Assembly: GCA_030038355.1 (NCBI GenBank)
Contig: JASHPB010000071.1
Span: 1 to 64,000 of the forward strand
Length of the DNA: 64,000 bases
Direction of reading: 5' to 3'
Source: Candidatus Binataceae bacterium
GTDB taxonomy: Bacteria; Desulfobacterota; Binatia; Binatales; Binataceae
The notes below the pieces were generated by a model. It was not told where the DNA came from and did not search any database. It saw only the letters and a program-made list of their open reading frames with translations. Positions 9,401 through 21,064 of this stretch are shown in pieces; position 1 is the first letter of the stretch, and the number at the start of each line of letters is the position of its first letter. Position numbers and translations under genes: made by a program.

Positions 9401-10228
9401 CTAATCGTCCATCGCGGATGCGTCCGCGTCCTTGGGGCCGACCGCGACGCCACGTTTCGATGCGCGGATAAAGTCGATCATCTCGCGCACTTCGGTGCTA
9501 AGATCGCCGGTCGCGAGCATCCGTTCGACCGCGAGCTTCAAGTTCTGCCGTTTCCCGAAAAGAGCGCTGAACGCATCGCGGAGCACGCGAACCTGCGAGG
9601 CGTTGAATCCCGCACGGCGGAGCCCGATTACGTTGATCGCGCGAAGCGTGTGGGTCCCGTCCATTACGCAGAAGGGCGGAACATCGCGGCTCGTGCGACT
9701 AAGACCGCGCATCATCGCGAGCCGCCCGATGCGCGTGTACTGATGCACGACGCAATTGCCCGAGACCAGGGCGCGGTCGCCGACCTCGACCCACCCCGCG
9801 AGCAGCGCACCGCCCGCGATGAGCGTCGAGTTGCCGACGCGGCAGTCGTGCGCAACGTGCGAATTCTGCATGAAGAAATTGTCATCGCCGATAATCGTGA
9901 TCTCGCCGCGCTCGCTGCCGCGATGCACCGTCACCTGCTCGCGGAAGACGTTGCGATTGCCGATTCGCACGGCGCGCGATGCCCCGCTGTACGTGAGATC
10001 CTGTGGCTCGTTGCCAATAACGACTCCCGGATGCAATACGTTGCCCTCGCCGAGCCCGGTGTCGCCGAGGATAGTGACGTGAGAGATGAGTTTCGTGCGC
10101 GCGCCGAGGTGAATTCGCCCCTCGAGCATGCAGAATGGTCCGATCTCGACGCCTGGCGCCAGTTCAACGCTTGGGCTGATCACCGACGACGGATGGATTC
10201 GCGGCGGACCCGGACTCTCGGACGTCAT
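9401..10228 (-). CDS. lpxA: Acyl-[ACP]-UDP-N-acetylglucosamine O-acyltransferase LpxA
   Basis: 275 aa hexapeptide-repeat protein: IHPSSVISPSVELAPGVEIGPFCMLEGRIHLGARTKLISHVTILGDT..., FREQVTVHRG, FFMQNSHVAHDCRVG. Confidence 0.93.
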   Translation of the reverse strand: MTSESPGPPRIHPSSVISPSVELAPGVEIGPFCMLEGRIHLGARTKLISHVTILGDTGLGEGNVLHPGVVIGNEPQDLTYSGASRAVRIGNRNVFREQVTVHRGSERGEITIIGDDNFFMQNSHVAHDCRVGNSTLIAGGALLAGWVEVGDRALVSGNCVVHQYTRIGRLAMMRGLSRTSRDVPPFCVMDGTHTLRAINVIGLRRAGFNASQVRVLRDAFSALFGKRQNLKLAVERMLATGDLSTEVREMIDFIRASKRGVAVGPKDADASAMDD

Positions 10229-10423
10229 TCAGTGCAGAATCCTGTCCTTCTTGCGGTCGTCGGGATGCTCGTTGAGCGGGTCAGCCGGAGCTCCGCCAGG
10301 GACGCGATACTCCTCCGCCGCCCAGGTTCCGAGGTCAACCATGCGGCATCGCTCGGAGCAAAACGGGCGAAATCGATTCTGCGGCGACGCGTCGACGGGT
10401 TTGCGGCAAGTCGGACATCGCAT
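10229..10423 (-). CDS. yacG: DNA gyrase inhibitor YacG (zinc-binding)
   Basis: 64 aa; MRCPTCRKPVDASPQNRFRPFCSERCRMVDLGTWAAEEYRVPG is the YacG CPxC...CSxRC signature. Confidence 0.9.
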   Translation of the reverse strand: MRCPTCRKPVDASPQNRFRPFCSERCRMVDLGTWAAEEYRVPGGAPADPLNEHPDDRKKDRILH

Positions 10424-10485
10424 GCCATGATTCTATCCGCTCGGCCGCGGGGCAAGCCATACTCTCCCGTGGCGCTGAGCGCGAG

Positions 10486-10806
10486 CTACATCTGCTGGCG
10501 CGAGATGAAGACGGCGCCCTTGTTGCCGATATGCACGCAGTTGATATCGTCGCGGTTGAACTGGGGCGTGCAAAGCGGAGTGTCGATTGCGGGACACTTG
10601 TAAAGGTTAGCCTCGATCACCTCGCACTTCGAGAGATCGAAGTTCGCCTGCGTAGTTGGCGAGCCGGTAGTGGGCTGCGGCGGTGGTGGTGTCGCGGTTG
10701 AGCATCCCGCGAGCGCCAGCATCGCCAGAGCACCCGCCATCGCCATCAGCTTCATTCTCGATACCGTCATCTTGGTCATCCTCCCAGTGCGACCCTTTGG
10801 CGCCAT
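10486..10806 (-). CDS. Small putative lipoprotein
   Basis: Signal peptide with lipobox (AMLALAGCS) and Cys-containing mature part FDLSKCEVIEANLYKCPAIDTPLCTPQFNRDDINCVHIGNKGAVFIS. Confidence 0.65.
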   Translation of the reverse strand: MAPKGRTGRMTKMTVSRMKLMAMAGALAMLALAGCSTATPPPPQPTTGSPTTQANFDLSKCEVIEANLYKCPAIDTPLCTPQFNRDDINCVHIGNKGAVFISRQQM

Positions 10807-10938
10807 TACGCCACGGCTCGCTCATCGAACAATTTGTATAGCGCCCGGACCGGCGCTTGGCTATCGACGGACTGCGCACCGGTATTGCCTAGCCTCGTTA
10901 CAATGGGAACACTTCGATCCTGGAGGAACTTCAGCGCA

Positions 10939-11622
10939 ATGCGCCGCGCCGACCGCCTGTTCGAGATCATCCAGCGACTTCGCAGGCGGGGCGTGGTGAC
11001 GGCTCGCACGCTCGCGGAACAGCTCAAGGTCAGCGAGCGCACCATCTATCGCGACATCAGCGACCTCATCGAAAGCAAGGTCCCTATCGAGGGTGCAGCC
11101 GGAATCGGCTACTCGCTGCGCAAGGGCTACGACCTGCCACCATTGATGTTCAGCGAAAGCGAGCTTGAGGCGCTCGTGTTCGGCGCGCGGATGGTGCAGA
11201 ACTGGAGCGATGCGGCGCTAGGCCAGGCTGCAGACGCGGCGATCTCCAAGATCGAGACTGTCTTGCCGGCGCATCTCCAGAGAATCGTTGAGGACCGGTC
11301 GCTGTGGGCGCCATCGGACATACGGCGCCTGCCGCTCACCTTCGATCTCGGCGCGCTGCGCGGCGCGATTCGCTCGAGTCACAAGATTCGTTTTCATTAT
11401 GTCGATGACAAAGGCGCCGAGACTCATCGCAAGGTGCGGCCGCTGAGCCTCTGGTTCTATCCGCCGATCTGGATCGCGGTGTCGTGGTGCGAGCTACGCA
11501 ACGACTTTCGTTTTTTTCGCGCCGACCGGATGAGAGAGGTCGAGTTCCTCGACGAATCGTTCGCGCCCGAGCCGGCAAAGTCAGCTGAGGCGCTCTTCGG
11601 GCGGCTGATGAGCCGCTCCTGA
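10939..11622 (+). CDS. YafY-family HTH/WYL-domain transcriptional regulator
   Basis: ATG at 10939: MRRADRLFEIIQRLRRRGVVTARTLAEQLKVSERTIYRDISDLIESKVPIEGAAGIGYSLRKGYDLPPLMF; WYL-like C-terminal domain. Confidence 0.9.
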   Translation: MRRADRLFEIIQRLRRRGVVTARTLAEQLKVSERTIYRDISDLIESKVPIEGAAGIGYSLRKGYDLPPLMFSESELEALVFGARMVQNWSDAALGQAADAAISKIETVLPAHLQRIVEDRSLWAPSDIRRLPLTFDLGALRGAIRSSHKIRFHYVDDKGAETHRKVRPLSLWFYPPIWIAVSWCELRNDFRFFRADRMREVEFLDESFAPEPAKSAEALFGRLMSRS

Positions 11623-11682
11623 ACATCGCTCCTGATCCCACGCTGTCAGGATCTTCGATTGCCAGATTATTACAGAGATTTC

Positions 11683-11704
11683 TGCTGACAGACGGTTGTC
11701 AGCA
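11683..11704. promoter_or_regulatory. Perfect palindrome (putative operator)
   Basis: TGCTGACA-GACGGT-TGTCAGCA, 8-bp arms, in the gap between the YafY regulator and the cupin gene; an additional GCTGTCAG half-like site at about 11642. Confidence 0.5.
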
Positions 11705-11794
11705 TCGACCCGCCGCTCAACCCGCTCGCGATGCTATCGTCTCGCCATCAATAACGACGCCGCTCCCGCGGCAATTCGGCAAAGGAGAGGGAAT

Positions 11795-12181
11795 ATGAGC
11801 ACCGAGGTTATGGAGCGCACGCCGATTCGCGATCGAGTAGTCGTGCTGGTGTCGGCCGAAGAGTCATACGGCGAGCTGTTCCGCTGCGAATATATCGCGC
11901 TCGAAGTCTCGCCCGTTCCGCGCGATCATATCCACACGCATCAGGAGGAACGCCTCGATGTCGTGGAAGGCACGGTGCGATGCAGGGTCTCGGGCATCGT
12001 GCATCGGCTCACGGCCGGGCAAACGATGGTCATTCCGGCGGGCACGCCGCACGCGGTTTGGAATGACGATCCGCGCGGCTCGCGCTCGATTTCAGAATAC
12101 CGGCCGGCGATGAATGCCGAGGCGATGTTCCGCGAATTCATCATCGATCGCGGGACGGCTCGGGCGCGCCGCGCGCGTTGA
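11795..12181 (+). CDS. Cupin-domain protein
   Basis: ATG at 11795 preceded by AAAGGAGAGG; cupin motif region PRDHIHTHQEERLDVVEGTVRCRVSGIVHRLTAGQTMVIPAGTPHAVWNDD. Confidence 0.85.
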   Translation: MSTEVMERTPIRDRVVVLVSAEESYGELFRCEYIALEVSPVPRDHIHTHQEERLDVVEGTVRCRVSGIVHRLTAGQTMVIPAGTPHAVWNDDPRGSRSISEYRPAMNAEAMFREFIIDRGTARARRAR

Positions 12182-12909
12182 AATACGAGGATATTGAGCT
12201 GATAACGCTCGGCGTTTTTGGCCCCGCGTTCGGCCTTCCCGATCCGAGTCCGTTCGTGGCGAAGATAGAGGTGCAGCTCAAGATGGCGGGAACTCCGTAT
12301 TGCAAGCAAAGCAGCGCGCCGATGAACGGACCCTAGGGCAAGCTGCCGTATATCGCCGATGGCGGCAAACTCATCGGCGATTCAACTTTCATAGGCGAGC
12401 ACCTTGCCGCGCACCACAGCCTCAACCTCGACAGCGAACTTACTGGTGAACAGCGCGCTCAATCTTGGGCCATCGAGCCGATGCTGGAAGATCATCTCTA
12501 CTGGGCGATAGTGCACATGCGATGGATGATCGACGAAAACTTCGCGCAGGGCCCGTGTCACTTTTTCGACGGCGCGCAGAGCCCGCGCGTGAGGAGGCTT
12601 GCAAGCAAGGCCGCGAACGCGTTCGCGCGGTGCTCCATGGGCAGGGACTCGGGCGGCATTCGGCAGACGAGGTCGCCAATCTCGGGGGCCGATCACCTTC
12701 CGCCTTGGCGGTGCTGCTTGGCGATCGCGAATACCTGATGGGCTCGCGGCTCTGCGCGACGGACGCCACCGCGTTCGGCATGGTGGCCGGCGCGCTCGCG
12801 CCAATTTTTCGATTCGCCGCTCACGCGTTCGGCACGCGCAGAAAAACCTCGTCGCGTACTGCGGTCGGATGATGTCGCGATTCTATCCGCAGCACGCCTG
12901 GAATTCGCG

Positions 12910-12913
<4 letters not shown>
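12178..12913 (+). pseudogene. Glutathione S-transferase-family pseudogene
   Basis: TTG at 12178 overlaps the cupin stop; SPFVAKIEVQLKMAGTPYCKQSSAPMNGP*GKLPYIADGGKLIGDSTFIGEHL has an in-frame TAG (12334-12336); the GST C-terminal part continues only by frame changes (GLGRHSADEVANLGGRSPSALAVLLGDREYLMGS...ATAFGMVAG, then QKNLVAYCGRMMSRFYPQ). Confidence 0.85.
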
Positions 12914-15114
<2,201 letters not shown>

Positions 15115-16020
15115 GCTGGACAGGTTGGTAACGCGGCACTGCAAAAAAGCCGCGCCCTTCTGCAGGGTCTGTCACGAGGAGTCTAGACGATGTGAAGGTT
15201 GGGCGCGAATCGCGGCACGCGCGATTTACTACGCCTGCCGTGCTCGATAGCCAAGTGGTGACGCGCCTTGCCTCGAGCACGGTCTTTTGCGGAGCGAAAT
15301 GCCGAATCGATTGCGTCGTAGTCTGCCCGCCAGGCATTTCCTTCGCGGCAAAATAACCCCGCTGCGCCAAGCGCTCCGACGTCCTCGTGAACGCGCCGCT
15401 AGTCGCGCCCGAGTTCGATCGAAAGTGCCCGGATACTCGAAGCCGGTCTGCGATGAACGTGTTTCAGTTATTCCCAGCGTTTCGGAGCTAATGCCGATAG
15501 CAGGCCTTCGATGCTCTCGAACGACAGATGACGCTCGCCGAGCCTGTGCCCTTTTCTCCAATCGATGCCACCCTGGTGATAAGCCGCCGTCCCGTTTCCT
15601 GAGGGTGTCAGCGATGTCGATCTCAAGTTTTTGATTGGTGTATTTCATGACGATTGCCTCTGCCGCAGCGTCGCCACGTCTGCTAGGAAGTCATCGACCA
15701 GCCGTTCGAGGTTGAAAAACGATATGGCTGCTCGCCTTCCGTCGTTCGTTGCCGTATGCGACCATGCGTTCACCTTCTTTTTCCATAATGCAATTAATGC
15801 CTCAAATTGTGCCGGCTCCCACGAACTGGCGCTGAACCACATAAGTTTCGATTTCGACTATTGCTCGGTCGTCGAAATAGCGCTTGTCGTAGTCGCCGGT
15901 TCGCCTCTTCTCATTCGCGCCCTCGGGAAACGACAAGCTGACTTTAGGTGGCGAATCTGAGGCCTGCAGTGACATATGTCATCGTATGCCATAGCAGTCC
16001 GGGCACGGGAGATTTGAATC

Positions 16021-17259
16021 ATGGCAAGTGCAGAGCGGCCGACTCCGGCGGCGCCGTTCGACCCAATGATGGGACGGCTCGAACTGATCGAGCCCGGCAT
16101 CGCAATGTTTCACGGCTTCGCTAACGTCGCGTTCGCGTACGGCCGCGGCGAGATGCTCGCGGTGGACACCAGCTCGCGCACGATGGGCGCGATGGCGGTC
16201 AAAGCTATCCGCGAAATAACCGACGAGCCGTTCGCGTTTCTGATCTACACTCATGGCCACGGCGATCACGCGTTTGGCACCGACGCGTTCCTCGAGGACG
16301 CCTTGTCGCACGGCTTCCGCCGTCCGAAAATCTGGGCGCATGAGGACGTGAGCGGCCGCTTTCATCGCTACGCGATGACACGCGGTTGGCAGTCGCACAT
16401 CAACCAGCTTCAGTTCGGCGCACGTGCGCCAGTCGACGGAATCTTCGACGAAAAATCGTTCCGCTATGCCGACCTCGCGTACCGCGACTACCAGACGCTC
16501 GAGCTAGTGGGCGAAGCCGTCGAGCTGCATCACGCGCGCGGCGAAACCGACGATGCCACCTGGGTCTGGATGCCAACGCGGCGGACCGCGATGGTCGGTG
16601 ACCTGATCGTTTCGTCGATGCCGAACACCGGCAACCCGAATAAGGTGCAACGCTTCACGCTCGGATGGGCTGAGGCCCTGGAAGCGATCGCGCGCAAGAA
16701 GCCGCGCTACGTGCTTCCCGGGCATGGCCCCGCATATCGCGGCGAGGACGCGTGCCAGGAGCTTCTTCTCGAGACGGCGCGCGCGCTCAGGTTCATCCAC
16801 GATGAAGTGGTGCGACGCCTCAACGCCGGCCAGTGGCCGGTCGAAATCGTCGAGGCGAATATCGAACTGCCCGCCGATCTTGCGGCGCAGCCGTTTCTTG
16901 CACCGATCTACGGATGCGTTCCATTCGTCGTGCGCGATGTCATCCGCTACTACGCGGGATGGTGGTCAGGGGAGCCGTCCGCGATGTTTCCCGCAACGCG
17001 TCGCGATCGCGCGGCGGACGTCATCGCCTTGTGCGGGCGCGATGCAGTCCTCGCGCGGGCGCGAGCGCTCCGCGATGAAGGCGAATTGCAGCGTGCGCTC
17101 GCGCTGGCTGAGACGGAGCTGAATGCCGACGTTAGCGATCGCGAGGCGATGGATCTCAACGCCGACATTTTGGAGAAGCTCGCGGCGCGCGAGCGCTCGT
17201 TTATCGCGCGCAACTTCTTCTCGGGCGCAGCGCGCGCACTTCGTGAAGGTCTGAAGTGA
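16021..17259 (+). CDS. MBL-fold metallo-hydrolase, alkyl sulfatase-like
   Basis: 412 aa; THGHGDHAFG metal-binding motif, VELHHARGETDDATWVW, VLPGHGP; C-terminal alkylsulfatase dimerisation-like domain. Confidence 0.88.
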   Translation: MASAERPTPAAPFDPMMGRLELIEPGIAMFHGFANVAFAYGRGEMLAVDTSSRTMGAMAVKAIREITDEPFAFLIYTHGHGDHAFGTDAFLEDALSHGFRRPKIWAHEDVSGRFHRYAMTRGWQSHINQLQFGARAPVDGIFDEKSFRYADLAYRDYQTLELVGEAVELHHARGETDDATWVWMPTRRTAMVGDLIVSSMPNTGNPNKVQRFTLGWAEALEAIARKKPRYVLPGHGPAYRGEDACQELLLETARALRFIHDEVVRRLNAGQWPVEIVEANIELPADLAAQPFLAPIYGCVPFVVRDVIRYYAGWWSGEPSAMFPATRRDRAADVIALCGRDAVLARARALRDEGELQRALALAETELNADVSDREAMDLNADILEKLAARERSFIARNFFSGAARALREGLK

Positions 17260-17286
17260 TCGCCCGATATCGCGACTCTCTTCGAG

Positions 17287-17327
17287 TCATTCCGAGCCAA
17301 AGGCGCCAGCAAGGCGAGGAGGAATGA
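17287..17327. repeat. Short palindromic repeat (family B, short copy)
   Basis: TCATTCCGAGC...GCGAGGAGGAATGA with central GGCGCC; same style of ends as the repeat at 35397-35536. Confidence 0.45.
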
Positions 17328-17382
17328 TCGCGGGGCGATATTCTGCGGCGCGCGGGGCTTTTGCGGCTCCTATTCAATTGCG

Positions 17383-17702
17383 GTGTCGACCGCAGCGGCC
17401 TTGTAGCAGCTTCACTCACCAGTGCCTCAGATTCCTCGCAGCATAGGCAGTCCCTTCGACGACCGCTTTGGGGAGTCTCGCCCACGGTGTTCACGCCCTT
17501 ACTTGTTGATGCCGGAACCGCGTCTTGCGACCCGTCCCACGATCCCGTTCGAGTCACCGCTCAACACCGGGCGAGGGCCTCTTAGATTCGAGCACTTCGC
17601 CTCATGGCCGCTGACGCGCACCTCTCCCCGAACTGGTCGCTCAACCTCTATCCCGCTAGATACTGCTGAGTGAAGGTCAGACAAGGCCGCTGCCGCCAAC
17701 AC
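17383..17702. mobile_element. 320-bp element with about 40-bp terminal inverted repeats (MITE-like or IS-derived)
   Basis: Left end GTGTCGACCGCAGCGGCCTTGTAGCAGCTTCACTCACCAG and right end (reverse complement) GTGTTGGCGGCAGCGGCCTTGTCTGACCTTCACTCAGCAG match at 32 of 40 positions by eye; flanked by direct TGCG on both sides; no convincing ORF inside. Confidence 0.6.
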
Positions 17703-17754
17703 TGCGGACGTAGTGCGCAACGAAATGCTCACGTGCCACCCAGAGCAGTATCAA

Positions 17755-18333
17755 TTATGGTTTCGCTGGACGTTGTGATGGATCCTTTTTCTTGCGCGGC
17801 GAGCGCTTGCGCGGCATCGCCGGCTTGAGCGCACCGTCAACGACGCCCCCCTGCAACGCGACGACGGTGATGGGAGGCCGCGGCTTTCGAATCGACGCAA
17901 CGACGTCGGCCAGCTCGATCGCGGGATTGCTGCGCGCACCGGCACTATCGATTTCGATCTCGCGCCCGATATCACTCAGCGAAATCAAGCCCGCAAGCTT
18001 GCCCGCCTCGTCAACCACGGGCAGCCGATGGACTTTCGCCTCGCGCATCAGCTTGAGCGCGAATGAAACCGAGTCATCCGGCCCGCACGTGACCACCTTC
18101 TTGCTCATTACTGGTTCGATCGCGATATCGAACAGCGGCCGACCCTGCGTGTAAGTTGCCATCGCGAGGTCGCGATCGGTGACAACGCCTACCACGCGCG
18201 TTTCTTCATCAACGATCGGAACGCACCCGCAGTCGTTCTCCCACATGATCTGCGCCGCGTCATTGATCGAACCCGCAATCGGGCACGACTTGACCGCAGC
18301 CGTCATTACTTCTGAAACCTTGCTCTGATTCAC
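17755..18333 (-). CDS. CBS-domain protein
   Basis: 192 aa with two CBS motifs: VSEVMTAAVKSCPIAGSINDAAQIMWENDCGCVPIVDEETRVVGVVTDRDLAMA and VMSKKVVTCGPDDSVSFALKLMREAKVHRLPVVDEAGKLAGLISLSDI; basic C-terminal tail. Confidence 0.92.
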   Translation of the reverse strand: MNQSKVSEVMTAAVKSCPIAGSINDAAQIMWENDCGCVPIVDEETRVVGVVTDRDLAMATYTQGRPLFDIAIEPVMSKKVVTCGPDDSVSFALKLMREAKVHRLPVVDEAGKLAGLISLSDIGREIEIDSAGARSNPAIELADVVASIRKPRPPITVVALQGGVVDGALKPAMPRKRSPRKKKDPSQRPAKP

Positions 18334-18379
18334 GTCTCGTCCTCCTCATCGGAAAGGGCGGCCGACGCTGGTAAGCGAA

Positions 18380-18841
18380 TCACCAGGTCGTGAAGGGCCG
18401 CCGGGAAAGATTCGAATTGTAGTAGCGCGGATCGTCGGTCACTTCGCGGCCGATCCAGTCGGGCAACTCGACGGCTTCATCTTCGGAGGCCAGCTCGACC
18501 TCGGCCACGACGAGTCCTTCGTTGGCGCCAGCGAAGCGATCAACTTCGAACACATGTTTGCCGACTGCAATGCGATAGCGCGTTTTTTCGATCGGTGTCT
18601 GTTCGGACAGCGCGAGTATCTGCTCAGCGTCGGCGAGCGGGATTTCATACTCGAACTCGTCTCGTGTCGCGCCTTGGGTCGCTCCCTTGATCGTTATGAA
18701 TCCGCGATCGCCGTAGCATCGCACCCGCACCGAGTGCTTTGGCCCGGACGAAATATATCCCTGCTTGATTGTAGTTCCCGGCGCGTTGTTCAAGAAGTTA
18801 CAGGATTTGACGAGGAATTTGCGCTCGATTTCCTTCGGCAT
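18380..18841 (-). CDS. CYTH-domain protein (inorganic triphosphatase-like)
   Basis: 153 aa beginning MPKEIERKFLVKS (ExExK motif); SVRVRCYGDRGFITIKG, FEYEIPLADAEQIL, VDRFAGANEGLVVAEVELASEDE. Confidence 0.9.
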   Translation of the reverse strand: MPKEIERKFLVKSCNFLNNAPGTTIKQGYISSGPKHSVRVRCYGDRGFITIKGATQGATRDEFEYEIPLADAEQILALSEQTPIEKTRYRIAVGKHVFEVDRFAGANEGLVVAEVELASEDEAVELPDWIGREVTDDPRYYNSNLSRRPFTTW

Positions 18842-18965
18842 TTGTCAACGCGCGCGAGGCTGATTCTGCCGCGCACACATAGTTTACGTTCTTCGCTCGA
18901 AATGCCAAAGCCGGACGAGTCTGACTGCGGAGTTGAGTCCGCCGTTGATAGGGAAACCTGAACAA

Positions 18966-19913
18966 TCACACGGCGGAAGCCGCGTCGGCCCATTTTGGCG
19001 TGATGCCGATTCTCCGCGCCGCGTCGAGGACGCGGCAGGCCTCGCCGAGGTCGGTGAAGGCGACGCCTCGAACCGGCATCACGGCGAGATTCACCGGGCA
19101 CGACGCGAGAACATCGTAGGCAAAGCTCCTGATGGGAGCGGCGTCGTACAATCGCTCGACGGCCTCGCGCTCGGCTGCAGTACCTAGCAGATGGCGCGCG
19201 GCGGCGAAGTCGAGGTAGAGCTCCGGCTCCGCCATCATGATGAGCGCGAGTAGAGTCGAGAGACGTGCGATAATAACGCAGCTATTCCATAAGCTGCCGC
19301 GACGCATCAAATCGATTGCAGCTTCGTGGCCCGGCGCCGCGACGAAATTGCGCACCGAGCTAATCGCGAAACTCCCGGAGATCATCGCCGGACCCGGCTC
19401 GATCCAGCCGTAAGATGTTTCCGGCGCAAGCGCCGCCATTCCAAGCATTACGGTGAGTTCCGGGCGCCTTGCGACGATCTCGAAAGCGGCGCCGACGTGG
19501 CGCATGAACTCACGCTCGTTGCTGAGGAAATGATCCGATGGCATTACGGCGATACTCGCGTCCTGGCCGTCGGCCGCGAGTCGGAGCAGTGCGTACAGCA
19601 GGGCCGGCGCGGTCCCGCGATTAGACGGCTGAATCACGAGATTGCGAGCGGGCACGTCGCATACCAATGGGGTGTAAAATTCCTCGTGCTTGCGCGACAC
19701 CACGAGCATCGTGTCGTCGGTGGAGATCGCGAGCCGCGCGCGCCGGCGTGTGTCGGTGAGCAGCGCCTCGGAGCCGAGCAGCGCGCAGAACTGCTTTGGA
19801 ACGTCGGTGCCGGTGATTGCGCGAGTGAGCGGCGCGAGGCGAGTGCCGTCGCCACCCGCCATAATCACGGCGCATCGCCGATCACGGAGGGATCCTTTGT
19901 TCTGAACAATCAT
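18966..19913 (-). CDS. Mannose-1-phosphate guanylyltransferase-like sugar nucleotidyltransferase
   Basis: 315 aa; AVIMAGGDGTRLAPLTRAITGTDVPKQFCALLGSEALLTDTRRRA, IMPSDHF-type motif (VMPSDHFLSNEREFMRHV). Confidence 0.85.
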   Translation of the reverse strand: MIVQNKGSLRDRRCAVIMAGGDGTRLAPLTRAITGTDVPKQFCALLGSEALLTDTRRRARLAISTDDTMLVVSRKHEEFYTPLVCDVPARNLVIQPSNRGTAPALLYALLRLAADGQDASIAVMPSDHFLSNEREFMRHVGAAFEIVARRPELTVMLGMAALAPETSYGWIEPGPAMISGSFAISSVRNFVAAPGHEAAIDLMRRGSLWNSCVIIARLSTLLALIMMAEPELYLDFAAARHLLGTAAEREAVERLYDAAPIRSFAYDVLASCPVNLAVMPVRGVAFTDLGEACRVLDAARRIGITPKWADAASAV

Positions 19914-19985
19914 CGGTCAACCTCCAACCTCGGGCGCGACCGACTCGGCGCCGATGGGCGCCGCGTGAAAGCCGGCTCGCCCCGC

Positions 19986-20501
19986 TTATCCCACCCTCAC
20001 CTGACCGACACCCTGGAATGCCGCCGCGCGTCGGGCGCGCTTGCGAGCCGAACGTCCGGCGCGGACAACCTGGCGACGGCCCACCGATCGGAGTTGCTTC
20101 GTGGGCAGATCGCGCGGACCAATCAACTTCAATTGCCGGCGGAGCGTGCTCGGCTCGATACTGAGAACATCGCAGACCGCCTCGAACGAGAACGGATGAC
20201 GCGAGCCTTCGCGCGCCTCGAACCAGGCCGATACTTCCTCGAACTGCTCGCGGTCGGATCGCCGCGTTGATTGAACATTCTTGACGTAGCAGCGGATCGC
20301 GTCTTCGAGGACCGCAAAAACGAGGCGGGTTTCGCCGTCGAGTGAACCCTTGCGCCGCGTCAGATCGTAGAACTGCACGGGAACGAGGAAATCCGGCTCG
20401 AAGCGCGAGTTCAGCCAAGGGTCAGGTTGTGTCACCTCCTGCATGACGAGGCCACCGGAAGAGAAACCGCTACTGAATTTTTCTGCTCCCACAAAGTCCA
20501 T
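19986..20501 (-). CDS. Hypothetical protein with possible C-terminal HTH
   Basis: 171 aa ORF; LVFAVLEDAIRCYVKNVQ...RHPFSFEAVCDVLSIEPSTLRRQLKLIGP suggests an HTH; plausible RBS GAGGAG upstream. Confidence 0.6.
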   Translation of the reverse strand: MDFVGAEKFSSGFSSGGLVMQEVTQPDPWLNSRFEPDFLVPVQFYDLTRRKGSLDGETRLVFAVLEDAIRCYVKNVQSTRRSDREQFEEVSAWFEAREGSRHPFSFEAVCDVLSIEPSTLRRQLKLIGPRDLPTKQLRSVGRRQVVRAGRSARKRARRAAAFQGVGQVRVG

Positions 20502-21064
20502 TTATGTTAGGTCTCCTCTGCTGCTTCCTTTCACCAACATCCTGCAGGTCTCTAAAAGACCTTCGAGCGCCAAAGCATCGCTTGTGCCAAGGTGCAGGGT
20601 CTTGGCTAATAGGAGCCAAGGCTAAGGAATAAGCCGCAATTTTCCTGCCGACTTTTGAATCGACTTCATCCAGGATCGAAGATTCCACGAATAGAAAATA
20701 GGCAGGTGCCGCCAAAGACGGCGCTCGCAATCGACGAGCCGATGGCGGCCATCTCATCGCAAGGGGTTTGCGACGGTCAACATGATAAGTGGTCGACATC
20801 GGTATCCGAATTGAACCGCGAAGCAGACGCAGAGAGACACGATAAGGAATACCAATACGGCATTTTGCCTAGGCATAAGAAATGGCTGACCCGCCTAATC
20901 TATTGAAATCAAAGGAAAATTAGCGGCCGACCTGATGGCTTGTGACTTGCTGTCTTCGGCTGTCTTCAATCGAGCGAGGAGCGAACGGCGCTGCTCGCTG
21001 GATAATCAGTCAAATGACTCAGTCGCCGAATGATTATATTTCAACCCGGTCGTCGAGGACCGCA

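Noticed and set aside
15229-15842. Overlapping minus-strand ORFs of 139 and 65 aa upstream of glgB
   Set aside because: Stop/start overlap looked like a small operon, but the longer ORF becomes Arg-rich and no domain is recognisable; not supported as genes.
17361-17673. ORFs of 74-83 aa inside the 320-bp inverted-repeat element
   Set aside because: No transposase-like motif; they cross the terminal repeats, so better explained as non-coding.
20655-20906. 83-aa ORF in the gap after 20.6 kb
   Set aside because: No recognisable domain, no clear RBS, lies in a low-coding-potential region.
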